From Mytilus edulis (Eukaryota; Mollusca; Bivalvia; Mytilida; Mytilidae), in NCBI RefSeq assembly GCF_963676685.1, contig NC_092349.1, positions 38,050,293 to 38,114,292 of the forward strand: a DNA stretch of 64,000 nucleotides. The letters run 5' to 3'. Positions 54,111 through 64,000 of this stretch are shown one piece after another. The position numbers and the translations under genes were made by a program. The notes beneath the pieces were generated by a model, which saw only the letters and a program-made list of their open reading frames with translations, searched no databases and had not been told where the DNA came from. Numbering within the stretch: position 1 is the stretch's first letter; each line of letters opens with the position of its first letter.

Positions 54111-55583
54111 CAAACACCTGACTATCAAAAGACATGAAAAACACATTTTGTTTTCGACAAATTATGAAAGTTAAGATCTAAAAAACATCTTTAGATGTTA
54201 CTTGTAATGAATTAAATACAAAAATTTCAAATTTAGAATTTGAAATAGGTCAAGGTCACAGTTATTTAACAGCTCTTTTTTCTGAAATTTTTGCTTTGAC
54301 CTTTGACCCTGATTTAAAAAAAAACGTGACAACGATGACAACGATATTTCGATGAGGTTTGTTATCCTCTTTCCAGTGATATAAAATATAGCCGTGTGTT
54401 ATTCCGTTAAGGCAAATCGATAAAATTTGTTGACTGGGCACCCTACTAGTTACAATGTGTCAAAAGTAAACAATTAAACTAAAACCTATGACAAACAGAT
54501 GATTTCAACTTCCCAATTATCAATTTCCCATTTCTCAACATACCCTCTGCTCCAGTGTATGGTGTTTACATATTTCAATTGATCAGTTATACTTGTGGAT
54601 GTTCACAATACACAGACTTCATATACAAAAGTGTGCTCCTTACACAGAAACTGCTCCAACAGAGTAATGAGGAGGAAAGATTAAAAATGACAATCTGTAA
54701 ATGTGTTTGTGTCTAAACTAACTAACGACATTTTTACGTCATAGATTGTGGTGTAAAATATGTTGTCTGTCTGCTAAGTACCGAACATGACCTATTCCAG
54801 AATATGACTGTTTTACCGAGTGTGAATTTGCATTGCTATACAATGTGTCGCAGTATTTTATACATCCAACATTCATGTATCTGTTTTTGATGTTTCTATC
54901 TAGGTTTCGGATGGATAATGTGTTACGTCTTAATTATCGTTTGTAATCCACAAAATTATAAAATAGCCTTTCAATACCGTCATTTTCATGATAATTGTTT
55001 GGACTGGTATTGTGAAAATAATTGTATAAAGTTCAAGATTGCATATATAAAGTTCAAGATTGCATATGCCTTAAATAAGTGAGTCACTGTGTGTGCTGTC
55101 TGTCGTTGATGGGAAGATGTTCTTTGTTGTTTTGCAGTTTGCATGTTGTGTCGACTTTTATATTATTTGTTTTTCTTGTATTTCTCAATGAGATGAGTGT
55201 TCTGGCATGTGTTTGTGCTGTGTTTCTGTTGTCACATAGTGTTTTCATTTAAGCGATATTTTTTAACATTGCCATTTGTTGGAGGTTTGGTTAGCCATAA
55301 AAACCAGGTTCAACCCACCATTTTTTCTTAAAATGTCCTGTACAAAGCCAGGAATATAGCAGTTGTTATCAAATAGTTTGTTTCTATGTATGTTGGTGTT
55401 TGTTTTTGTTGCACTTTAGTGTTCATGTTGTTCACTTGTTTTCCTCTTATAGTTGGTGCTTCCCTCGGTATATACATATCAATAACCTCGCAGCTTTGCA
55501 CATTTAGAGAGAGTATGTCTTGTCTTTCATGATAACCATCTACAGAATTTATAATATTTGTTTTGCTATGTTTTTATCTTTTT
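54111..55583. other. No gene seen
   Basis: AT-rich. A 24-base unit, AAGTTCAAGATTGCATATAT-like, is repeated at about 55029-55066. No coding frame of note. Confidence 0.45.
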
Positions 55584-57340
55584 AGCTCACCTGGCCCGAA
55601 GGGCCAAGTGAGCTTTTCTCATCACTTGGCGTCCGTCGTCGTCGTCGTTAAATTTTTACATTTCTTCTAGAGAACCACTGAATGGAATGAAACCAAACAT
55701 GGCATAAATGTTCCTTATGAGGTGCTGACCAAGTGTTGTTACTTTGTAGCCGATCCATCATCCAAGATTGCCGCCAGCAGGGGGGACTTAGTTTAACATA
55801 GGACCCTATGGGAAACGCATACAAATGACTTTTTCTAGAGAACCACTGAATGGAATGAAACCAAACATGACATGAATGTTCCTTATGAGGTGCTGACCAA
55901 GTGTTGTTACTTTGTAGCCGATCCATCATCCAAAATGGCCGCCAGTGGGGGACTTAGTTTAACATAGGACCCTATGGGAAATGCACACAAATGACTTCTT
56001 CTAGAGAACCACTGAATGGAATGAAACCAAACATGACATGAATGTTCCTTATGAGGTGCTGACCAAGTGTTGTTACTTTGTAGCCGATTCATCATCCAAG
56101 ATTGCCGCCAGCAGGGGGGACTTAGTTTAACATAGGACCCTATGGGAAATGCATACAAATGACTTCTTTTAGAGAACCACTGAATGGAATGAAACCAAAC
56201 ATGACATGAATGTTCCTTATGAGGTGCTGACCAAGTGTTGTTACTTTGTAGCCGATCCATCATCCAAGATTGCCGCCAGCAGGGGGGACTTAGTTTAACA
56301 TAGGACCCTATGGGAAATGCATACAAATGACTTTTTCTAGAGAACCACTGAATGGAATGAAACCAAACATGACATGAATGTTCCTTATGAGGTGCTGACC
56401 AAGTGTTGTTACTTTGTAGCCGATCCATCATCCAAAATGGCCGCCAGCAGGGGGACTTAGTTTAACATAGGACCCTATGGGAAATGCACACAAATGACTT
56501 CTTCTAGAGAACCACTGAATGGAATGAAACCAAACATGACATGAATGTTCCTTATGAGGTGCTGACCAAGTGTTGTTACTTTGTAGCCGATTCATCATCC
56601 AAGATTGCCGCCAGCAGGGGGGACTTAGTTTAACATAGGACCCTATGGGAAATGCATACAAATGACTTCTTCTAGAGAACCACTGAATGGAATGAAACCA
56701 AACATGACATGAATGTTCCTTATGAGGTGCTGACCAAGTGTTGTTACTTTGTAGCCGATCCATCATCCAAGATGGCAGCCAACGGGGACTTAGTTTAACA
56801 TAGGACCCACCAAGAAATTCATACAAATAATTTCTTTTAGAGAACCACTGAATGGAATGAAACCAAACATGGCATAAATGTTCCTTATGAGGTGCTGACT
56901 AAGTGTTGTTACTTTGTAGCTGATCCATCATCCAAGATGGCCGCCAGCAGGGGGGGGACTTAGTTTAACATAGGACCCTATGGGAAATGCATACAAATGA
57001 CATCTTTTAGAGAACCACTGAATGGAATAATACCAAACATAGCATGAATGTTCCTTATGAGATGCAGACCAAGTGTTGTGACTTTGTCTCTGATCCATCA
57101 TCCAAGATGGCTGCCAGCTGGGGGCTTAGTTTAACATAGGACCCTATGGGAAATGCATAAAAAAGTCTTCTTCTAGAGAACCACAGAATTGAATGAAATC
57201 AAACATAGCATGACTTGTCCTTTCTTTTTGAGGTGCTGGCCAAGTGTTGTTACTTTGTAGCCAAATTTTATCTGTTTTTATATGATTTCAAAAACCCAAG
57301 TAGAATCAGTTGAGCGATACAGGCTCTTGAGAGCCTCTAG
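55584..57340 (+). mobile_element. AGCTCAC...GGCCC element carrying ten 168-base satellite-like units
   Basis: The head, AGCTCACCTGGCCCGAAGGG with CCAAGTGAGCT and CACTTGGCGTCCGTCGTC, and the tail, CAGGCTCTTGAGAGCCTCTA, match the element at 21501. Between them, units with AGAGAACCACTGAATGGAAT, GGTGCTGACCAAGTGTTGTT and TTAACATAGGACCCTATGGG repeat at 165-170 base spacing (CCACTG ends at 55680, 55848, 56014, 56182, 56350, 56517, 56685, 56850, 57020, 57186). Because 168 is a multiple of three, long minus-strand frames (93, 174 and 132 residues) arise by chance; I do not call them genes. Confidence 0.85.
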
Positions 57341-57821
57341 TTTTTTTAGCCAACACACTTATTAAGTAAATTTTTGTTGACAATGATAAGGTAACCAGAT
57401 TTCAGATTGTCAAAGAATCTTTTTTATGAAGTATAATAAGCTTCTTGTGATTCTGACTTGAAATCCTCAACATTGATATTCCGCAATACGTTTGTAGTTA
57501 ATTTTGGTTTCAAATGACGTGGTATAAGAGAGAATAGAATAAGATCATTCCTTTATACATAGATAAAATTCCTAAAAGGAATTTCATAATGACCTCATAT
57601 CGACATTGTTCCAACCTATTTCAAACTCAACCGTATAAAATATTCATGAAACATAAATGGAAAAACAAAACATTTTTTTTGCACTTTTATTTATTAAAAA
57701 TTAAATACTGCTTTGCCTTATTTTCTTTTAACTGAATTTCAAATTCTGGCCTATTGCATTTCATGACTTCTACATTCACATACAGGGAACCATGTTTTAA
57801 CCAAATATATTCCATATAAAA
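57341..57821. other. No gene seen
   Basis: AT-rich intergenic DNA with no repeat or frame recognised. Confidence 0.45.
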
Positions 57822-57968
57822 CAGGGGCGGATCCAGCCATTTTAAAAAGGGGGGTTCCCAACCCAGAGTAAAGGGGGGTTCCAGCTATATGCTCCCATTC
57901 AAATGCATTGATCGGCCAAAAAAAAGGGGGGTTCCAACCCCCGGAACCCCCCTCTGGATTCGCGCCTG
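57822..57968. mobile_element. Short MITE, CAGGGGCGGATCCAG ends
   Basis: CAGGGGCGGATCCAG at the left is mirrored by CTGGATTCGCGCCTG at the right with two mismatches. The interior has AAAGGGGGGTTCC repeats and CATTGATCGGCCAAAA. CAGG ends suggest a hAT-type non-autonomous element. Flanking 8-mers do not match cleanly, so the target duplication is decayed. Confidence 0.65.
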
Positions 57969-58881
57969 TAAATATTTTTATTTGCAGTCAACCATGTTTT
58001 CAATTATATAATCTATGTTTTGAATTACTAACAATTATTCATTGTACACACTGATTGATAAGTTAGTTATCAAAAGGTTTAGTTTATGGATTTATGCAGG
58101 GTGATATTGGTTATGTTACAGTGAATTTTTCTCCAACCAATGTGACAGTATGTCATAATTTTTTTTCTCAATTTGCAATAATGAAATACACAATGCTTTT
58201 AATTACCACTATCATATGCATTCCATAACATTCTCTTTATTACTTTCTTTATTCTTCCTCTGTTGAAACACCGAGTTCAAACACAGTTTCAGATGTATCC
58301 TGAAGTGAGCAATATTCTAAAATTGATAACCTTAAATGATTTCAATCAAAAATACATTTGAATTGTAAGAACACAATATGCCTATCAGTTAACATTATTA
58401 ACATTATTTCAATCACATATTTCCGTAACATACCCAGTTATTCATATCTACTAGAAAGATATGTTACAAAATGCATGTTCACAAATTTTATTCAGTTCCT
58501 AAAAAAATTATTTATGGAACTTCTTGCACTACAGAGATAGATAAATGGCTCTTTACACATAAACATAAAATGCCATTGTGAAAAGAATAAAATGCATTTA
58601 TTTTTTCCAGAAGACTTTTTTTTTTTTTTTAAAGTTTTGACAAAATTTAAAAAGTATTTTCTTTATAAATAAGTTCAAAATATTTTAACATAAAAACATA
58701 TTCTAATCAAAACAAAAACAGCACCAAATACCTTCTAATAATACAAAACACATTTATATTAAAAAAGATAGTCTTCTTTATAATGCCATACTAATTCAAA
58801 AGATAAAAATGCACCATTTATTTCATAATCATAAATTTCATAAGTTTTTTTTTATAATACACTTACAGAACATTTGTACCG
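57969..58881. other. No gene seen
   Basis: Very AT-rich. The 60-residue frame at 58358-58540 has no domain features. Confidence 0.45.
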
Positions 58882-59040
58882 ATTATCAGGTTGTCTGCAT
58901 GTTGATATCGTAAAATATCAGCTGTGAGACATAATATGAAGCTTTTTGTCGAGTAAGCGCAGCGAACGAGATCAAAAAGCCTTCATATTATGTCGAGCAG
59001 CTGATATTTTACAATATTAATATGCTGATAACCTGATAAT
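58882..59040. repeat. Long hairpin, about 67-base arms, loop with AAGCGCAGCGAACGAG
   Basis: ATTATCAGGTTGTCTGCATG and onward to 58948 pairs with 58972-59040 (reverse complement ATTATCAGGTTATCAGCATA) with some mismatches. AAAATATCAGCTG and GACATAATATGAAG are perfect in both arms. The loop includes GAGTAAGCGCAGCGAACGAG. Confidence 0.8.
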
Positions 59041-59635
59041 TGATTTATCCGGCTGTATTTGCGTCTTTTGGAAGTATTGTCTTAGTTTCATCAGCAACCG
59101 GAAGTTGACTTGATAAGTTGGGGTCAAACTTATCAACTTCGGTTCAAACATTATGACGTCGCTGATATGTCCGGGTCAAAGTTATTAAGGCCAGGTCAAC
59201 GTATTTGACGTCACAAAGCCGTGATATGGAGTTTTATTAAGAGCTGAGCAGATTGATATAGACAGTTGGACGACCGATAAGTTAAGTTATAAATCATTAA
59301 AAGCTATATATTAGGGGTTGTATAGTAAAATGACCATTTATTAAAACAGCCCTAATTAAGGCCATACAAAGGTAATCATCTGGTTCTCAGATAATAGTTT
59401 TTTTTAAGTTAAATTCAGAAATTTGAAAACTGATGATTATTGTACAAGTTTTTGTAGACAGATGATTTCTATTTCAAATGAACATTTCATTAATCATATA
59501 TGGAATGTAAAAATCCTACCACGATCTCATACATTGAAGTTGTTCAGGAATTATTTGTGACACTTTTCAATAAGATGATATCTCCTAGTCCTGCTTACAC
59601 ACAAATGTAAATGACCAATATAATTTTATAGTTCA
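59041..59635. other. No gene seen
   Basis: CCGGGTCAAAG, GTCAACTTCC and TTGACGTCA-like phrases at 59100-59215 repeat loosely. No frame of note. Confidence 0.4.
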
Positions 59636-60590
59636 AGCCAGGTGCTCCGCAGGGCACAGCTTTATACGAACCTTGTGGTCGAACCCTGAATAGTTCGGGC
59701 AAATTTGGTCACAATACTGTCTGAATTTGGATTGTGATCACATTTTTGACATAATATAGTTTTTGTCACAAAATTAATGTGGTCAAAGATCTAACAAATC
59801 CATTGCACAATACTGATTTCTTCTTGAAACTTTTAAAAATTCGAAATTTGAAAAATTTTGAAAAAAAGAATTCCCTTAATAAAATAGTAAACAAAAAATC
59901 CCCCCTTTTTAAACCCCCTTGGAGCAATAATTCTTAAACTCAATCCCATGCTTACCTTTGTAGTATTGAACCCTGAAGTACAATTTCAGAGAGATCCATA
60001 CACTTAAACACAAAGTGATAGCCATGATTGTTTGGAAAATAGAAACGTGCATCTTTTTGGCCCTTTTTTGGCCCCTAATTCCTACAGATTTTAGGCAATT
60101 AACCCAAAACATAATCCCAGCCTCCCCTTTGTTATATGATACATTATGGTACAATTTCCGAGAGATCCATACAATTACACACAAGGTATTGTCTGGAAAC
60201 TAGAAAAATGCTTGTTTTGGCCCTTAATTCCTAAACTTTGGCCCCATAACCCCTAAAATGAATCCAAACCTTCTACTTCTAGTTTTAAACATTGTGGTAT
60301 AATTTTAGAGTAATTGAAATACTTGTACACAAGAGATTATACTGAAACTAGAAAAATGCTTGTTTTGGGCCCCTTTTGGATCCCTAATTCCTAAACAGTT
60401 GGGACCATCATCCCCAAAATCGATCCCAACCTTCCTTTTGTGGTATTGAACCTTCTTAAAAAAATTCTTAAAGATCTATTCACTTAAACTAAAGTTATTA
60501 TCCAGAAACCAATGTGTCTTTGGACGACGCAGACAACATCATACCATTATACGATCCCAAAAATTGTTTGGGGTCGTATAATCAGTGCCT
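59636..60590 (+). mobile_element. GGTGCTCCGCAGGGC element with tandem 150-170 base units and terminal palindrome
   Basis: Starts CAGGTGCTCCGCAGGGCACA and CTTTATACGA. About four units follow (AATCCCA/AATCCAA phrases at 59942, 60112, 60261 and 60422) with AGAGATCCATACACTTAAAC, GGAAACTAGAAAAATGC and GGCCCCTAATTCCTAAAC. It ends with a palindrome at 60547-60581, TTATACGATCCC...GGGGTCGTATAA. The frames at 59909-60203 derive from it. I recognise it as an abundant bivalve repeat. Confidence 0.72.
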
Positions 60591-63500
60591 TTTGATAAAC
60601 AGAGATTCCAGTTCTCTTCACAATCAAAAAACAGAATATTCAAATATTATGTTTACATGATTATTTCAATAAAATTATAACAAATATGGAGTGGTTAACT
60701 GACAATAATTAGCAGATGTGTGTTTTTGTTAGAACCAGATAGTTAATTCTATAATATCTTAAATAATAAAATAAAGCAAATCATTATTGTTTTTTATAAA
60801 TATTTCAGTCATATAATTGACTATTTATATCTAAGTTTAAAAAAATCAATAAAAATTGATAGAAAATTAAAATATAGGCGTCGCAGATTTCAGTACAAGA
60901 ATTGTACTATTTTTTTCTTCTAATATACATTTAATTTTATTACATTGATACAAACATAAAAACATATTTACAAATATCACAACTGAATACGAAAACTTAA
61001 CAAAATATATAACAAACAGTTAACGTAATAGCTGCAAAGTATTCCTTCTGATACAAATCACTAATCTTACACAATATTGGTTGTTTATCACATTCAGATG
61101 TACAATTTTGAATATAGAGGTTAATTTAGACAAAACAGTTCAATAAATAAAAAATTATCACAAACAGAATAGAAGCTGAAAACTTGCTTTTATTATAGTG
61201 TGTACTGACCTTTTGGTATATGAAAAGTTTTGTTTTTTTAAATTGGGATCAAAACTCTAATTTGGAATTAAAATTAGAAAGATCATATCATAGGGAACAT
61301 GTGTACTAAGTTACAAGTTGATTTGACTTCAACTTCATCAAAAACTACCTTGGCCAAAAACTTTTACCAAAACTTTAACCTGAAGTGGGACAGACAGACT
61401 AACAAATGGACAGATGAATGAACGGAGGCACAAATCGAAAAACATAATGCCCCTAAGTGGGGCATATAATAAAACTTTGCAACTATTACATTTCCATCAT
61501 AACATCAACAAAATAAAATAAAATGTGATAAAACATAGAGGTATATTGGCACATTTTAGCTCTATATCAATAAATAACTGCAAGCAAAATTCACAGCACT
61601 TTAAGTAACTTTATGAATATCGATTTTTTAATTAGACTTCAGAAATTTATACAAGTTACAATTTGGTTGTTATTCCATATCAATATTATAAATGGAAATT
61701 TTCATTTATTGTTATCAAACTGCTAAATCATGGGGATTGTGTGCCATTAAAAGTAACAAACCCTGTCAAAATGAAGTAATCTAAAGCTGCTTTGCTTAAA
61801 TGAACAAAAATGAATTACTTATTTTTCCATACAAAACACAATCAAAATGTACAACTCTTTTATCAATTCCATTCATACAAACTGTTTTATGAGTATTTTG
61901 ATATGCTTGTTGCAAATCTGGTCCCACAATGCATCAGAATGTTTTTATGACAATTGTTGTCATGGGACATATCAACATACATGTACCTTAGTCATTGTCA
62001 TTGAATAAAACATTCCATGCAGTATATAAGATGCATTAAAATTAGTAAACCAATACCTATATACGCACAACCTGATTTTTCTTACAAAACTACAATTTTA
62101 GTACTAATTTAAGAATGCCAGATATAGATTCATGGCTTGAAGTAAGATGGCGACTAAAAATAAAATATTGCCTTTTTAGTACAAAAGATATACATGTGGT
62201 TTATACTTTTATTTGCAGGGAAAGGATGTCAACCTCTTTCCCCTTAATTTAACCCTGAATCAACCTTTTTCTTTTTTCTTTTTGAAAAAAAATAAAAAGA
62301 CAAATAGTATATATGCGTGGTACATCTATAATTTTATCAACAATAAGTATTTTCTATTCTATTGACTATTAGTTGTGTATACGTTTGAGCCTTTTATATA
62401 CATATATGTACTAATTTACTTTAATAGTAAGTCAAAAAGCTATAGATGTGTTTTATAAATATTCAATTGCAGTTAATACAAAAATAACCTAATATAAAAA
62501 TAAACAACTTTTAATAGAATTAAACTTTGTTCATGTGTGAAAGAGAGGCTGATGACATCATAGTGATATTCAAACTCATTGGTTGATGATAAACTGATAT
62601 CGCTGAATTTGGCTGAAAGTGTATTCCGGTACAAAACTTAGTAGCCATTTTTAATTCAAATTGTTAACATTTCACAACAATAGTCATTCTTTCTGTCTGT
62701 TAAACAAACATCTTAAAACAAAGGCGCAACTAAAATAAATCTTTATTAGAAAAATTATTGTATAAACTGTAATGCACCATATTTGAATAATTCCTTACAA
62801 ATTGAGCGTATTATTCTACAACAACTTGAGGAAACCAGATATTTTACTTTTATACCCTTATCTTTTCTAAGATCATATAGGAAATATTATCTTCATTAAA
62901 TATGTCAATCCATTTCATCAATATGACAACATGACATTCCTACTTTTATCCCCTATAATATTTTTTTTTTAAATCCCAACAATATAACTGAAATTTCAGA
63001 ATAGGAAACTATTCCAGTTAAAAACAAATATTGGGGGAAAAAATCCACTTTTTAGTATTTTTTTTTATTAAACAATTGGAACCAGCCAACTTAATTTTTT
63101 ATGTCAACGTTTGTTAAAAAAATTATAAAAACAAACAGTTAAAATAAAATCTGCACGGACAGTATCATACTGCCCATACCATAAATAATTATACCATAGA
63201 AAATTATGTATGATTTCATTTATATTGTGGTTGACATAAAGGTCAAACATACACATAATAAAAATTGAACCTGTTGACTCTTTGATCGAAAAATCGTCTA
63301 AAGATTATATATTTTGTAAGAAGTATGTACCATATTTACCATTTTATTAGCCCTTGCCCTAACACACCACCTTGCAAATTTTGACCAATCAATCTTCAAT
63401 CATTAAGCAAAGAATAAAATTGAATAACTAACTGTATTTCTTTTTGGAAAAAAAAATGTAAATGGTTACTTTTAACTCTACCAAACAGATGTGAAGAAAT

Positions 63501-63894
63501 CTCTTTTCATTTGGTTACTAATAGACTTCTTCATTATTCTTGTTTTGGGCCAAACTATGAGTATACTAACTAATTTTGATGAAGCAGTGTTGATTTTTTT
63601 CTTAGACACAAGCAATTTCTTCAGATGGAATAGTATAAATACATTTAACTTTTAGTTTTCATTAGATAATTCAATAATTCACAAGCATGGTTTTAACAAC
63701 TCTATTGCACGTCCCCTTTAAGAATGTTTCAGTTCCCTAGAGCTTATAAAATGATACCTATGGTGAACTTGAAATTTTAAAAGAATTATCTCCCCTGACT
63801 GAAACAGATGAAGTAGAATTAAAATCAAAGATCATACAAAATGTTTTCTTGTGATATGGAGAGTATTTTCTGCAGCAATATCACAGTTAAGAGA
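60591..63894. other. No gene seen; unique AT-rich DNA, possibly 3' UTR of a gene to the right
   Basis: Few dispersed repeats are present; one decayed phrase, GTGGGACAGACAGACTAACA with AACATAATGCCCC, lies at about 61387-61455. The low repeat load and proximity to the candidate terminal exon on the minus strand would fit a long 3' UTR, but I see no proof of transcription. Confidence 0.35.
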
Positions 63895-63996
63895 CTATAT
63901 GTCCCATGACAACGAGATACCATCTTGGAAATGTGCCCAATCAAAGGCAACGTCGACTTCAAAGTCATAAAAGCATTCATCATTTGCATATTCCCG
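63895..63996 (-). CDS. Candidate C-terminal coding exon of an unidentified gene entering from the right
   Basis: The minus-strand frame 63996-63895 reads REYANDECF, then YDFEVDVAFDWAHFQDGISL and ends SWDI at TAG 63897-63895. The acidic, aromatic composition looks protein-like. An in-frame TGA sits directly before it at 63999-63997, and no AG acceptor lies between. It would therefore need a non-AG (for example AC) acceptor or be a decayed exon. A second minus-strand frame is open from the window edge past this point (GNMQMMNAFMTL...) and is an alternative reading. Confidence 0.25.
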   Translation of the reverse strand, partial: REYANDECFYDFEVDVAFDWAHFQDGISLSWDI

Positions 63997-64000
63997 TCAG

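Noticed and set aside
55648..56826. Long minus-strand reading frames (93, 174 and 132 residues) with a repeated peptide MMDRLQSNNTWSAPHKEHSC
   Set aside because: They are translations of the 168-base tandem unit, which stays open because 168 is a multiple of three. They have no start context or splice support and match no domain.
1..64000. CRISPR arrays, bacterial operons or phage genes
   Set aside because: Exons, introns and bivalve repeats show nuclear animal DNA. No regularly spaced identical repeats with unique spacers exist.

Overview
The window looks like non-coding-rich nuclear DNA from a marine bivalve, most likely a mytilid mussel. The evidence is an AT-rich background, spliced genes with GT-AG introns, and a dense load of dispersed repeats whose sequences I recognise from mussel and other bivalve genomes: the AGCTCACCTGGCCC...GGGCC elements, the TGCCAATGAGACAACT family, and the GTCCACCAGCAGAGGCATCG family. 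That assignment rests on recognition of repeats, not on a search. Nothing bacterial is present.

The only genes I can support with a full exon structure are two head-to-tail paralogues on the minus strand. Both encode small secreted fucolectin-like proteins with a signal peptide, a short coiled coil and an F5/8 type C (F-type lectin) domain. Gene A (exons 38124-37890, 25025-24801, 14550-14279; 243 aa) has introns of 12.9 and 10.3 kb. Gene B (exons 48104-47888, 46467-46249, 44841-44615; 220 aa) has introns of only 1.42 and 1.41 kb. Both share the same two phase-1 intron positions. Gene B keeps the R-X-D-X4-R sugar-binding signature. Gene A has lost it. Gene B carries a 10-base insertion that turns gene A's first start codon into an overlapping upstream ORF.

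Layout: 1-14.2 kb holds repeats and a 4.2 kb terminal-inverted-repeat (TIR) element (9343-13520, 5-base target duplication). 14.3-38.1 kb is gene A, whose introns hold an interleaved palindrome (14666-15333), foldbacks, a tandem-repeat element (21501-23880), a Mutator-like long-TIR element (26788-31833) and small MITEs. 38.3-44.6 kb holds a duplicated promoter/first-exon module, repeats, and a TIR element (42759-44114) packed with a GTCCACTACGAAAC motif. 44.6-48.1 kb is gene B. 48.3-57.4 kb holds LINE remnants, a possible first exon (51807), a tRNA-shaped sequence with a poly-T anticodon loop (52127-52201) and a 168-base satellite-like element. 57.4-64 kb is mostly unique AT-rich DNA with one long hairpin, one tandem-repeat element and a possible terminal coding exon at the right edge.

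The most unusual recurring theme is a set of long hairpins with unrelated arms but similar GC-rich loops of the form GAGGCGNAGCCGA or GAGCGNAGCGAG, at 14768, 20873, 30359, 51352 and 58882. A second theme is four composite elements built from short tandem arrays closed by a terminal hairpin, resembling the bivalve pearl / Helentron-associated elements.
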